From Nocardioides sp. NBC_00368 (lineage in GTDB: Bacteria > Actinomycetota > Actinomycetes > Propionibacteriales > Nocardioidaceae), in the NCBI RefSeq assembly GCF_036090055.1, contig NZ_CP107970.1, positions 4,032,501 to 4,096,500 of the forward strand: a DNA stretch of 64,000 nt. Direction: 5' to 3'. The notes under the pieces are model-generated. The model searched no databases, was not told the DNA's origin, and worked only from the letters and a program-made list of their open reading frames with translations. The number at the start of each line of letters is the position of its first letter. Position 1 is the first letter of the stretch. A program made the translations under genes and the position numbers. This document shows, one piece after another, positions 1-8,008 of this stretch.

Positions 1-142
1 CGAGCAGGACACCCATCAGCAGGTAGATCAGCAGCGACGGCAGGCCGGCCTTGGTCGAGACCCGGACCGCCATGATCGCCAGGAGCGTGACCAGGGAGCC
101 GATCAGCACGAACATGTCGAGCTGATGGACATCGAAGCTCAT
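1..142 (-). CDS. K+/H+ antiporter, CvrA/NhaP2-type, N-terminal fragment (partial)
   Basis: The reverse strand carries an ATG at 142 and stays open to the window edge, giving 47 residues that begin MSFDVHQLDMFVLIGSLVTL. A first hydrophobic helix is followed by VRVSTKAGLPSLLIYLLMG, the pattern at the start of CPA1 potassium/proton antiporters (CvrA/NhaP2), which have about 12 membrane helices and a C-terminal TrkA_C domain that would lie outside the window. Such proteins exchange cytoplasmic K+ or Na+ for protons. The gene is divergent from the aminotransferase at 249, with an inverted repeat between them. The family call rests on only 47 residues. Confidence 0.7.
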   Translation of the reverse strand, partial: MSFDVHQLDMFVLIGSLVTLLAIMAVRVSTKAGLPSLLIYLLMGVLL

Positions 143-179
143 CTGCGTCGGGCCCCCCTCCGACCTCTGGGACTGCATC

Positions 180-237
180 TTAGGGCGTGTCCGAGAATTG
201 CCCGGCGGCATCCGGGCCATCCTCAGCCACGCCCTAA
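180..237. repeat. Nested inverted repeat in the antiporter/aminotransferase divergent gap
   Basis: A perfect 10-bp inverted repeat (TTAGGGCGTG at 180-189 and CACGCCCTAA at 228-237) encloses a second stem, GCCCGG at 200-205 with CCGGGC at 212-217. It fills most of the 106-bp gap between the two divergent genes and ends just before the aminotransferase start. It could be a dual operator, a leader hairpin or the remnant of a small mobile repeat; the sequence alone does not decide. Confidence 0.55.
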
Positions 238-248
238 TGTTTGCTCCC

Positions 249-1424
249 ATGGACCGCCTGACTGTCGCCCAACGCGCGAACGTGCCTCCTTTTCACGTGA
301 TGGACATGCTCGAGCGGGCGGCGCAGAGGCAGCGGACGTACGCCGATCTCATCTCGCTCACCTCGGGACAGCCGTCGACGGGGGCGCCCCAGGCGGTCAC
401 CGCCGAGGCGGTGCGGCTCCTGCAGAGCGGTGACCCGCTGGGCTACACGCCGGCCATTGGGATCCTGGAGCTGCGGCAGGCGATCGCCGGGCATCACCGG
501 GCCTGGCACGGGATCGAGGTCTCCCCGGAGGACGTGATCGTCACGACCGGTGCCAGCGGCGGGTTCCTGGCCAGCTTCCTGGCGGCCTTCGACGTCGGGG
601 ACAAGGTGGCGATGGCCCGGCCGTCCTACCCCTGCTATCGCAACGTGCTCGCGGCCCTCGGCTGCGAGGTCGTGGAGATCCCGACGGGTGCGGCCGAGCG
701 GTTCCAGCCGACCGTCGGGCAGGTGCAGGAGCTGCACGAGCGCGTCGGGCTGAAGGGCCTGGTGGTGGCCAGCCCGGCCAACCCGACCGGCACGATGCTG
801 CTCCCCGAGGAGCTGGCCGGACTGGCGCGCTACTGCGAGGAGGCCGGGATCCAGCTGATCTCGGACGAGATCTACCACGGCCTGACGTACGCCACCGACG
901 GCGGCCGCGGCCGCAGCGCCTGGGAGACCTCGCGCGACGCCGTCGTGTTCGGCTCGTTCTCCAAGTACTTCTCGATGACGGGCTGGCGCATCGGCTGGCT
1001 GCTCGCTCCCGCCCATCTGCGGCGCGCGATCGACGTCCTGGTCGGCAACTTCACCATCTGTCCGCCGGCGCTCGCCCAGCATGCCGCCGTGGCCGCGTTC
1101 ACGCCGGACGCCTACGCCGAGCTCGACGGCCACGTGACCCGCTACGCGGCCAACCGCGGCGTACTCCTCGACGGCCTCCGCTCGCTCGGCGTCACCGAGA
1201 TGGCTCCGGCCGACGGCGCGTTCTACGTCTACGCCGACGTCAGCCGCTGGACCGACGACACCATGGCCTGGTGCCATCAGATCCTCGACCGCACCGGTGT
1301 CGCGATGGCTCCCGGGATCGACTTCGATCCCGTCGACGGCCATCGCTTCGTACGTCTCTCCTTCGCCGGCTCCGCCGCCGAGATCGAGCAGGGCCTCGAC
1401 CGTCTCTCCACCGTCCTTCGCTAG
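249..1424 (+). CDS. PLP-dependent class I/II aminotransferase
   Basis: A 391-residue cytoplasmic fold-type I aminotransferase that transfers an amino group between an amino acid and a 2-oxo acid through pyridoxal phosphate. Visible motifs are SGQPSTG near the N-terminus, the cofactor-binding region TTGASGGF, ASPANPTGTM, SDEIYHGL (Asp that contacts the pyridine nitrogen, Tyr that contacts the cofactor), and GSFSKYFSMTGWRIGW with Schiff-base Lys239. The ATG at 249 is chosen; TTG at 198 and ATG at 237 are alternatives, but the extra residues are not conserved-looking and cross the inverted repeat. The substrate cannot be read from sequence; aspartate/aromatic aminotransferases or AlaC-like enzymes are the nearest types. 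No pathway partner is adjacent. Confidence 0.9.
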   Translation: MDRLTVAQRANVPPFHVMDMLERAAQRQRTYADLISLTSGQPSTGAPQAVTAEAVRLLQSGDPLGYTPAIGILELRQAIAGHHRAWHGIEVSPEDVIVTTGASGGFLASFLAAFDVGDKVAMARPSYPCYRNVLAALGCEVVEIPTGAAERFQPTVGQVQELHERVGLKGLVVASPANPTGTMLLPEELAGLARYCEEAGIQLISDEIYHGLTYATDGGRGRSAWETSRDAVVFGSFSKYFSMTGWRIGWLLAPAHLRRAIDVLVGNFTICPPALAQHAAVAAFTPDAYAELDGHVTRYAANRGVLLDGLRSLGVTEMAPADGAFYVYADVSRWTDDTMAWCHQILDRTGVAMAPGIDFDPVDGHRFVRLSFAGSAAEIEQGLDRLSTVLR

Positions 1425-1517
1425 GCGTCGCTGGCGATTTTGAGAAAGTTCAGGATTTTACGTTTAGAACTCGCACAGCGGGGTAGGACCATCTCAGAGA
1501 ACTGTCTGAGGAGGGAT

Positions 1518-1880
1518 ATGTACGGCGACAGCGACGTGATCCGTCGTCGGGTGAACCGTCTGCGTGAGCAGGCGGACGACATCCGCGCGAGTGCCGACAA
1601 GCTGGTGAGCCAGGCCGAGGCCGTGCCGTGGCACGGTCGTGCGGCCGAGTCCCTCCGCGGGCGGATGAAGGAGCGTGCCACCGCGCTGCGCATCACCGCC
1701 GAGCAGCACGATCGGGCGGCCGACACCCTGGCCAATCACCTCAAGCAGGTCGACCTGCTCAAGGAGCAGATCGCCGAGGCCGAAGCACGCGCCGAGGCGC
1801 TGATCGCCGACGGCAAGCTCACCGGATTCGAGGCCCCTGAGCCGGGCCACAAGGACTGGCTGGAGGTCACCCTTCGATGA
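1518..1880 (+). CDS. WXG100-like small helical protein (type VII secretion-related)
   Basis: A 120-residue, charged, almost wholly helical protein. Two predicted helices flank W38-H39-G40, the Trp-X-Gly turn typical of WXG100/ESAT-6-like proteins, which form helical hairpins and are exported or act with EspG-like chaperones. The start is ATG 1518, preceded by GAGGAG; an upstream in-frame extension starting at 1440 lacks any such site. It is first of three genes joined by ATGA overlaps (with the EspG-like gene at 1877, then 2755). At 120 residues it is slightly longer than a classical WXG100 and could instead be a general coiled-coil protein; the Trp-X-Gly turn and the EspG-like neighbour favour the ESX assignment. 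Confidence 0.65.
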   Translation: MYGDSDVIRRRVNRLREQADDIRASADKLVSQAEAVPWHGRAAESLRGRMKERATALRITAEQHDRAADTLANHLKQVDLLKEQIAEAEARAEALIADGKLTGFEAPEPGHKDWLEVTLR

Positions 1881-2758
1881 CGACGATCGACCTGGGACCC
1901 GCGCCGGCGGCGCCGACCGAGCCGTGGGCAGGGGTGCCCCGCCGGGTGGGCCTGACCCTTCCCGAGCTCACCCACGCCTGCGAGACCATCGGGGCGCCGC
2001 TCCCCTTCGAGGTCGCGACGCACCGCGAGGAGGGGCTCGACGCCCGGTTGGGACGTACCCGCTCGGCAGCCGAGGCCGAGGCCCTGGCCCGCGCGGTCGA
2101 CGGCTTCGGTGAGGGCAGCGCCTCGCTGCAGCGACGCGACCTCCTCGACGCCGACGGCACCCTCGACTCCGGGATCGCCGGTGCCCTGGGGCTCCTCGCG
2201 ACTCCCGAGGTGGTCATCGACCTCGATGTCGTCGTCGACGGTCTGCGGGGGCGTGCCTGGCACCGGCAGAAGGGCGACGCGGCCGCCTCGCTCGCCACCG
2301 TGGACGGGCTCGTCTTCGAGCTCTCCTGGTATCCCTCCGCGGCCTGGGCGGCCGAGCTCGGACGCACCGCGACGCTGCCGGGTGACACCGCCCGGCTGAC
2401 CTCGGCGGTGCCCGACCAGCTCGAGGTCCCGTTCGCGACGGCCGATGCCGTCTTCGAGGCGCTGCGCACCGGACGCGGCGACCTGGTGCCCGTGCTGACC
2501 GCGGGCGACGTCGTCGTCTCGAGCGCCCTCGAGGCCCTCTCCAACGAGACCCATGGTCGACTGCGCGCGGTCGTGGCGACGACCGCCGACCCGGAAAGTC
2601 CCTTGATCGGCACCGTCTCCTGGACGCTGGTCAACGACGGCTGGCGCTCGATGCGCACGGTGTCGCTCGATGGAGAGCTGACGCTGCTGATCACCAGCGT
2701 GGAGCCGTCAGAGCTCGCCGCAGACCTTGCCCCTGTTCTCGCGGAGGTGGCCCGATGA
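1877..2758 (+). CDS. EspG-like ESX secretion-associated protein
   Basis: A 293-residue protein with no signal peptide or membrane segment. The alternating beta/alpha pattern, with LALLATPEVVIDLDVVVDG-like strands in the first half and LALAxxG-type blocks replaced by ATADAVFEALRTG and DVVVSSALEALSNETHGRLR, resembles the actinobacterial EspG fold, cytosolic chaperones that bind WXG/PE/PPE substrates of type VII systems. It overlaps the WXG-like gene upstream and the hydrolase-like gene downstream by ATGA, so the three products are translationally coupled and probably interact. No EccB/EccC/EccD/MycP genes are in the window, so the secretion machine must lie elsewhere or be absent. The family call is by pattern and context only. 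Confidence 0.55.
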   Translation: MTTIDLGPAPAAPTEPWAGVPRRVGLTLPELTHACETIGAPLPFEVATHREEGLDARLGRTRSAAEAEALARAVDGFGEGSASLQRRDLLDADGTLDSGIAGALGLLATPEVVIDLDVVVDGLRGRAWHRQKGDAAASLATVDGLVFELSWYPSAAWAAELGRTATLPGDTARLTSAVPDQLEVPFATADAVFEALRTGRGDLVPVLTAGDVVVSSALEALSNETHGRLRAVVATTADPESPLIGTVSWTLVNDGWRSMRTVSLDGELTLLITSVEPSELAADLAPVLAEVAR

Positions 2759-4110
2759 ACGAGCCCGGAAACAACGCAGCCAACAACGCAGCCAACGACC
2801 CGGCCAACCGTCTGGGCCCGGTCCCGGAGGGCACAGCCGACCCGGCGCTGCCGACGGCGGGACCGGAGGACAAGTACGCCCAGATTCTCGGTCTGGCGAG
2901 CTCGATCGGCGACGCCGGCGCGCAGCTGCGCGAGTGGGCCGAGCTCGGGTCCGCGATCCTTGCCGACGATGACGTCACCGACTCGGCCGAGCTCTCCGCG
3001 AAGACCTGGCAGCCGGCCGAGGACGAGATCCGCGCCGCCGTCTCCGAGAAGGGTGGTGTCCTCGGCCTCGGGCAGGCGCTCGACGCCGACGCCGTCTCGG
3101 TGCGCGCGACGGTGCAGACCTACCGCTGGATCGACGAGCTCCAGGCAGCGGCCCGCCGCTCGCTGGGTGCCATCGCCGCCAACGCGCTCGACTACCTCGC
3201 CCCCGAGGTAGAGCTCGGCGGGTCGCTGCTCTCCGCCGGCCTGATCGAGACCGACGCGCTCGACCGTGAAGGCGTCACCGCCTACCTCGGCGAGCTCGCC
3301 CAGGGCCACCCCGAGCTGATGGACCACATCGCCACCGGCGGTGGGTTGCTCGAGTCGCTCGAGCTGCGCTCGCTGCTCACCGCCGACTTCCCCCGCGGCG
3401 ACGACGCTGCGGCGGCCGCCGCGGGTGCGCGGCGCGCTGCGGGCATCGACGCGTTCACGACCGACGCCGGTCACGCGCTGCGTGACGTCGGTGGGGCGCT
3501 GGCCGCGACCGAGGAGGGAACGCACGTCGGCGGCGACGTCACCGCGGGCACCCCGGCGACCATCGAGGAGCTGATCCGCACGCTCGAGGCCACCGAGTCC
3601 GGTGTCGCGGTCCAGCAGACCGCGCCCGGGCGCTACATCGCCTATCTCCCGGGCCCCTACACCGGCAGCCGCCGGCTTCGGCTCGTCTCCGGCGACCTCT
3701 CCGACTACATCGCCACCGCCTCGCGGACCATCGAGAAGACGGTCGAGGCCGGCTCGCACGTGATGCTCGTCGGCGCGGCGGCAGGAGGAACCGCGGCGGC
3801 CGCGATCGCGGCGGCAGCCGGGGCTGCGTACGTCGTGGATCAGGTGGTCACCGTGGGCGCTCCGGGCGCGGCGGCGCCGAGGGTCCCTGAGACGACCCGG
3901 GTGCTGTCACTGGAGGATCGTTCCGATCCCGTCGCGCTGCTCGGCGGGCTCATCAACGCGGGTGTCGGACACCGGTTCACGGTCGTCTACGACGGCACCG
4001 CGGCGGAGGAGAGCCACTACATCGCCGGCGGGCGGGCGGCGGACAACGCCAGCCACGGCGAGCTGCGTGAGGAGATCGGGCGGATCCGCAGTCTGGGATA
4101 TCTCGGCTAG
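2755..4110 (+). CDS. Alpha/beta-hydrolase-like protein with the nucleophile Ser replaced
   Basis: A 451-residue protein, last of the WXG-EspG-like operon. The first 300 residues are mostly helical, with a WXG100-like N-terminal stretch (SIGDAGAQLREWAELG). The last 150 resemble an alpha/beta-hydrolase core: the strand-turn-helix HVMLVGAAAGG at about 337-345 sits where lipases have G-x-S-x-G, but reads G340-A-A342-A-G344, so the nucleophilic Ser is Ala. VLSLEDRSDPV and the late ESHYIAGG resemble the Asp and His positions. Either the protein is a catalytically dead binding member of the family or it uses another residue. The Asn/Ala-rich N-terminus (NNAANNAAND) is low complexity. Confidence 0.55.
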   Translation: MNEPGNNAANNAANDPANRLGPVPEGTADPALPTAGPEDKYAQILGLASSIGDAGAQLREWAELGSAILADDDVTDSAELSAKTWQPAEDEIRAAVSEKGGVLGLGQALDADAVSVRATVQTYRWIDELQAAARRSLGAIAANALDYLAPEVELGGSLLSAGLIETDALDREGVTAYLGELAQGHPELMDHIATGGGLLESLELRSLLTADFPRGDDAAAAAAGARRAAGIDAFTTDAGHALRDVGGALAATEEGTHVGGDVTAGTPATIEELIRTLEATESGVAVQQTAPGRYIAYLPGPYTGSRRLRLVSGDLSDYIATASRTIEKTVEAGSHVMLVGAAAGGTAAAAIAAAAGAAYVVDQVVTVGAPGAAAPRVPETTRVLSLEDRSDPVALLGGLINAGVGHRFTVVYDGTAAEESHYIAGGRAADNASHGELREEIGRIRSLGYLG

Positions 4111-4243
4111 ACGACGCGGGGTTGCCACAGGGATCTGAGTCGATACGGTGTAGTTCGCCCTCTGCGCCATCCCCGGCGAACCGGTGCCCGTCACCGGCTG
4201 GCCGATCGCGGTGGGCCCTCTGACGCCTACCGGATCGGTCCCT

Positions 4244-5332
4244 GTGAAGTCCATCGTCGTCCACGCCGGCCTCCCCAAGACGGGCACCTCCGCAGTCCAG
4301 GCGTTCTTCAGCACCCATACGGACGAGCTCGCGCGGTCCGGCATCTTCTACCCCCAGCACCGCGTCGACACCAACGGCGTCAGCGCCGGCAACGCCGGGG
4401 CGCTCATGGAACGCTCCGGGCATCTCTTCGTGGCCTCGCGCCGGGAGGTCGCCGGGACTCTCGAGGAGTTCGAGGCGAGCGGCTGCCACACGCTGCTGCT
4501 CTCCTCCGAGGCGTTCCTCCCCGAGCTGCCCGGGATCGCCGAGCTGCTGCCGCCGGAGGCGCGGTTCGTCCTGTACGTCCGCGATCCCCTCGCCTTCCTG
4601 GAGTCCGACTACAACCAGCGGGTCAAGCGGCTCTCGCACGTCGATCCGTTCGAGCCGTCGCCAGGTGCCTACGGCGGGTGGCTGGGACACGAGCACCTCT
4701 ACCGCGCGCTCGACTCCGAGACGGTGCGCTCCCGGCTGGTGCTCCGGCCCTACCTTCCCGAGCTGTTCGTCGGCGACAGCCTGCTCACCGACCTGCTCGA
4801 CACCGCCGGGATCGACACCGCGGGGCTCGGTGACCTGTCCTTGCGGAAGGTCAACCTCTCCTACTCGCTGCACGCTCTCGAGATCAAGCGGGCGCTCAAC
4901 GTCCTCCCGCTCGGGCCGCAGCTCCAGGAGCGCCTCGACATCCACCTCCAGTCCTGTCCCCTCGGGCCGACGACCTACACCCTGATCCCGCCCGCGGATC
5001 ACGAACGCCTTCGGAAGGTCGCCGACGACGAGCTGCACGCGCTGGCTCTGCGCTACGACATCGACTCCCTCGAGCCCATGCGGGAGCTGTTGCGGGCCAA
5101 GCCGCAGAAGCCGTTCCACCCGCAGCAGCTCACCGACGACGAGGTCGATGCCGTCGTCCGGCACATCGCCACCGTCGGCAAGCGGCTCACCCGCCGGATC
5201 GCCCAGACCCTCGCCGAGCACCCCGAGATCGAGCTGGTCTACCCCTCCCTTCGGGACTCGTTCGCCGCTGCTGCGGCCGAGCTGGGTGAGGAGTCTGCAC
5301 CGCCGAAACGTCGGTGGTGGCGGCGGGGCTAG
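4244..5332 (+). CDS. Sulfotransferase-fold protein
   Basis: A 362-residue protein beginning MKSIVVHAGLPKTGTSAVQ. The K12-T13-G14-T15 loop after a buried strand is the 5'-phosphosulfate-binding loop of PAPS-dependent sulfotransferases, and FVLYVRDPLAFLESDYNQ matches the 3'-phosphate-binding region (Arg and Ser). These enzymes move sulfate from PAPS to hydroxyl or amino groups on glycans, lipids or small molecules. The start is GTG 4244, placing the P-loop strand at the N-terminus as in the family; a start at 4184 would add an unlikely tail. There is no signal peptide. It stands alone, and a 75-bp palindromic element begins 9 bp after its stop. The acceptor substrate is unknown. Confidence 0.75.
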   Translation: MKSIVVHAGLPKTGTSAVQAFFSTHTDELARSGIFYPQHRVDTNGVSAGNAGALMERSGHLFVASRREVAGTLEEFEASGCHTLLLSSEAFLPELPGIAELLPPEARFVLYVRDPLAFLESDYNQRVKRLSHVDPFEPSPGAYGGWLGHEHLYRALDSETVRSRLVLRPYLPELFVGDSLLTDLLDTAGIDTAGLGDLSLRKVNLSYSLHALEIKRALNVLPLGPQLQERLDIHLQSCPLGPTTYTLIPPADHERLRKVADDELHALALRYDIDSLEPMRELLRAKPQKPFHPQQLTDDEVDAVVRHIATVGKRLTRRIAQTLAEHPEIELVYPSLRDSFAAAAAELGEESAPPKRRWWRRG

Positions 5333-5340
5333 GCCGCGGG

Positions 5341-5415
5341 ATACCCGGTTAACCGGGTATCCCTGCACTTCTCAGGCGTTGCAATGCCAGAAAAGTGCAG
5401 GGAATGCCAGAGAAG
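5341..5415. repeat. 75-bp palindromic element, copy A (intergenic)
   Basis: The element starts with the perfect 20-bp palindrome ATACCCGGTTAACCGGGTAT, followed by a hairpin whose outer arms are CCTGCACTT and AAGTGCAGG, and ends with AATGCCAGAGAAG. It fills the gap between the sulfotransferase stop and the MerR-PP2C stop (5416-5418), touching the latter. A second copy at 23455-23529 is the same length, ungapped, and identical at 64 of 75 positions by hand count. In this position it could also serve as a bidirectional terminator. Confidence 0.85.
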
Positions 5416-6411
5416 TCAGGCCAGATCGGCAACCACGATGGTGTGGTTGTCCGGCTCCCCGGCAGCGACCACGGCGGTCGCGACCGCATCGGCGACCTCC
5501 TGCGGACCGGCCTCGGCGATGATCAGGGCGGCCAGGTCGTCCACGTAGGAGTGGACGCCGTCGGTGCTCAGCACGAGTCGGTCGCCGGGCAGCAGGTCGA
5601 GCGAGATCTCGTCGGCGACGACTCCCGGCACGAGGGCGCGGTTGAGCAGCGCCCGGTGCTCGTGGGAACGAGCCTCGTCGAGAGTCAGCTGGCCCGCCTC
5701 GACCATGGCGGCGACCACCGTGTGGTCATGGGTGACCTGGCGTACGTCCCCGTCCCGCACGAGGTAGACCCGCGCGTCGCCGATGTGGGTGATCCGCGCG
5801 ACGGAGCCGTGCAGGTCGATCGCGGTCAGGGTGGTGCCCGACTTCGGCACCTCGGCGAAGACCTCCTGGATCGCCGAGGACAGCCCGCCCGCGGCGTACG
5901 CAGTCAGGACCGCACCCGCGAGATCATCGCGGTCCCCGAAACCGTCGGCGACGGCGATCAGCTCGGGGGTCACCAGGATGGCGTCCTGCTGGGTGGCGCG
6001 GCCACCCTGCTCGTGGCTGACGCCGAACTCAGCGTGCAGTCTGTCGGTGGTGGTTGTCATCGGTTGTGCCTCGTTCCTCATCGCGTGGACGAGGATGGAG
6101 ACCATGGTGCGCCGCGTCGCCGTGTCGGCCTCGACCTGCCGCCAGTACCTCTCGACCTCCGCTGCAGCGGCGGCGGGTGGCATGTCGAGGATCTCCCGGA
6201 TCCGGGCCAGCGGCATCCCGACCAGGCGCAGCGTCGCCACCAGCCGGGCGAGTCCTACCTGGTCAGACGTGTAGCGGCGGTAGCCCGAGTGGGGGTCCAC
6301 CTCCGCAGGCGGCAGCAGACCCAGGTCGTCGTACAACCTCAGTGCCTTCGGCGTCAGCCCGGTCGCCCGGGCGAAGTCGCCGATGTTCACCAGCCCCTCC
6401 AGCCCGCTCAT
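5416..6411 (-). CDS. MerR-type DNA-binding domain fused to a PP2C-family phosphatase
   Basis: A 331-residue fusion. Residues 8-75 form a MerR winged helix (NIGDFARATGLTPKALRLYDDLG, then HSGYRRY), followed by a helical dimerisation segment to about residue 115. From about 125 to the end is a PP2C-like serine/threonine phosphatase domain with metal-binding signatures ADGFGD, GDARVYLVRDGD, LSTDGVHSYVD and DNHTIVVAD. The usual N-terminal R-x-x-N-E-D block is altered to GRATQQD. Known MerR sensors carry ligand-binding C-termini; here a phosphatase takes that place, implying a link between protein dephosphorylation and transcription. ATG 6411 is used because further upstream codons run into a low-quality extension and an inverted repeat. 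No kinase gene is adjacent. Confidence 0.8.
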   Translation of the reverse strand: MSGLEGLVNIGDFARATGLTPKALRLYDDLGLLPPAEVDPHSGYRRYTSDQVGLARLVATLRLVGMPLARIREILDMPPAAAAAEVERYWRQVEADTATRRTMVSILVHAMRNEAQPMTTTTDRLHAEFGVSHEQGGRATQQDAILVTPELIAVADGFGDRDDLAGAVLTAYAAGGLSSAIQEVFAEVPKSGTTLTAIDLHGSVARITHIGDARVYLVRDGDVRQVTHDHTVVAAMVEAGQLTLDEARSHEHRALLNRALVPGVVADEISLDLLPGDRLVLSTDGVHSYVDDLAALIIAEAGPQEVADAVATAVVAAGEPDNHTIVVADLA

Positions 6412-6456
6412 GCGACCGCTCCCGTGGCGCAAGCGCCAGAATACGAGAGCGGTCGC
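6412..6456. promoter_or_regulatory. Inverted repeat upstream of the MerR-PP2C gene
   Basis: A perfect 10-bp inverted repeat, GCGACCGCTC at 6412-6421 and GAGCGGTCGC at 6447-6456, encloses a smaller stem GGCGC-AA-GCGCC at 6426-6437. It abuts the ATG at 6411, so it is either an operator for the MerR domain or a structured mRNA leader covering the ribosome-binding region. Confidence 0.5.
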
Positions 6457-6556
6457 CTGAGCCTTGTGGTCGCTCGCTGACGCTCGCTCATGATCACCAT
6501 CCTCCCCGGTGAAGGTCACCGGTGTCATCAGATTGGCGTCTGCCCTTGGGGCAAGC

Positions 6557-7045
6557 TCAAGCCCCGGTCTGCTCGGCCCACTTCTCCAGCAGCCGGGCGA
6601 GCGACCGCCGTTCGGCGGCGCTGAAGACGGCGAGCAGACGGTGCTCGTTGGCGATGTGGTCGGTGAAGGCCGCGTCGATCAGCTCACGCCCGCTCTCGGT
6701 CAGCGTGATCCGGCGCCCCCGACCGTCCTCGTCACGACGGCCCCGGCTGACCCAGCCCTGGGCCAGGCAGCGGTCGACCCGCTTGGTGACCGCTCCCGAG
6801 GAGACCATCGTCTGCTCGCCGAGCTCCTTCGGAGTCAGGGCGTACGGAGCGCCTTGCCGTCTCAGCGTCGCGAGCACGTCGAACTCCCCCTCGCCCAGTC
6901 CGTGCTGTGCGTAGACCTCGACGAGCTCGTCGGTGAGTCGCAGCGCGAGGCGGTGCAGCCGGGCGATGACGGCCTGCGGGGTGATGTCGAGGTCGGGACG
7001 CTCGCGCTCCCACTGCGCCATCACGGTTGAGACGTGGTCTGCCAT
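6557..7045 (-). CDS. MarR-family transcriptional regulator
   Basis: A 162-residue winged-helix repressor. The N-terminal dimerisation helices lead to the recognition region LTPKELGEQTMVSSGAVTKRVDRCLAQGWV and the wing RRDEDGRGRRITLTESGREL, which contains the D-x-R-x-R-x-x-x-L-T signature of MarR proteins. MarR proteins typically sense small aromatic or toxic compounds and repress an adjacent transporter. This gene is divergent from the EamA exporter at 7087, and a palindrome lies between the starts at 7057-7076, so it very probably controls both genes. ATG 7045 is the only start that leaves the N-terminal helix intact. Confidence 0.9.
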   Translation of the reverse strand: MADHVSTVMAQWERERPDLDITPQAVIARLHRLALRLTDELVEVYAQHGLGEGEFDVLATLRRQGAPYALTPKELGEQTMVSSGAVTKRVDRCLAQGWVSRGRRDEDGRGRRITLTESGRELIDAAFTDHIANEHRLLAVFSAAERRSLARLLEKWAEQTGA

Positions 7046-7056
7046 GACACTGGAAT

Positions 7057-7076
7057 ATATCTGACGTGGAAGATAT
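7057..7076. promoter_or_regulatory. Probable MarR operator between marR-like and eamA-like genes
   Basis: ATATCT at 7057-7062 and AGATAT at 7071-7076 form an inverted repeat with an 8-bp spacer in an AT-rich pocket of this GC-rich DNA. It lies 11 bp from each divergent start codon, the usual position and shape of a MarR binding site. Confidence 0.6.
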
Positions 7077-7086
7077 TATCTCTTCC

Positions 7087-7998
7087 ATGGAAAGTAGATT
7101 GATCACCCTCGCACTGACCGCGATCGCCCCCGTGGCATGGGGATCGGGCTACTTCGTCACGGCCACGTTCCTGCCGCCGGACCGTCCGCTGTTCGGTGCC
7201 GTGGTCCGGGCGCTCCCCTTCGGACTGTTGCTCCTGGCGCTCCGGCCGGGGCTGCTCCGCGGCTCCTGGTGGTGGCGCACGGCCGCGCTCGGGCTGCTCA
7301 ACTTCGCGGCGTTCTTCGCCCTCGTCTTCGTCGCGGCCTACCGGCTCCCCGGCGGCCTCGCCGCGACCCTGACGGCGGTCTCGCCGATCGTGGTGATGCT
7401 GCTGGCCTGGGCGTTCGCCGGCGAGCGGCCACGCACGGGCTCGCTCGCCGCCGGCGTCGTCGGCGCGATCGGCGTGGCCCTGCTGGTACTCCGCGGCGGC
7501 GCGAGCCTCGACCTGGTCGGCGTCCTGGCCGCCTTCGCCTCGGTGGCCGTCTTCTCCACCGGCTTCATCCTCGTCAAGGTCTGGCAGCCGCCGGTCGGAC
7601 TGCTCACCTTCACCGCCTGGCAGCTCGTCCTGGGTGGCCTCGTGCTCGCCCCCGTCGCCCTCCTCGTCGAGGGCCCACCGCCCTCGCTCGATCTCCCGGC
7701 GGTCGGCGGCTACGCCTACATCGGCCTCGTCGGCACGGTCGTCGCCTACGCCGTCTGGTTCCGCGGCGCCCGCCGGCTGCCCGCGGCCGCGGTGTCGCTG
7801 GTCGGCCTGCTCAACCCGGTCGCCGGCATCCTCATCGGCCTCGCCTTCGCGGGCGAGCACCTCACCCCGGTGAGCGCCCTCGGGATGGCGCTGGTGCTCG
7901 GTGGCGTCCTCCTCGGGCAGCCCGCTGTGCTCGACCGGATCAGGGCGCGACGTACGCCTGAACCGGGTCCGTGTGCGGACGTTGGAGTCGCCGGATAA
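7087..7998 (+). CDS. EamA-family (DMT superfamily) exporter
   Basis: A 303-residue integral membrane protein with ten predicted helices in two five-helix EamA repeats. The first begins LITLALTAIAPVAWGSGYFV; the second ends GLLNPVAGILIGLAFAGEHLT, the conserved P-x-x-x-x-x-x-x-x-x-x-GE element of the drug/metabolite transporter superfamily. Members export amino acids, purines or drugs. ATG 7087 is preferred over GTG 7066, which lies inside the palindrome. No clear ribosome-binding site precedes it, so a leaderless transcript is possible. Divergent MarR control suggests induction by the exported compound or a related one. Confidence 0.85.
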   Translation: MESRLITLALTAIAPVAWGSGYFVTATFLPPDRPLFGAVVRALPFGLLLLALRPGLLRGSWWWRTAALGLLNFAAFFALVFVAAYRLPGGLAATLTAVSPIVVMLLAWAFAGERPRTGSLAAGVVGAIGVALLVLRGGASLDLVGVLAAFASVAVFSTGFILVKVWQPPVGLLTFTAWQLVLGGLVLAPVALLVEGPPPSLDLPAVGGYAYIGLVGTVVAYAVWFRGARRLPAAAVSLVGLLNPVAGILIGLAFAGEHLTPVSALGMALVLGGVLLGQPAVLDRIRARRTPEPGPCADVGVAG

Positions 7999-8008
7999 GT
8001 TCACCTCC

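Noticed and set aside
1518..4110. A full type VII secretion locus
   Set aside because: No EccB, EccC, EccD, EccE or mycosin genes are near; only substrate/chaperone-type genes are present.
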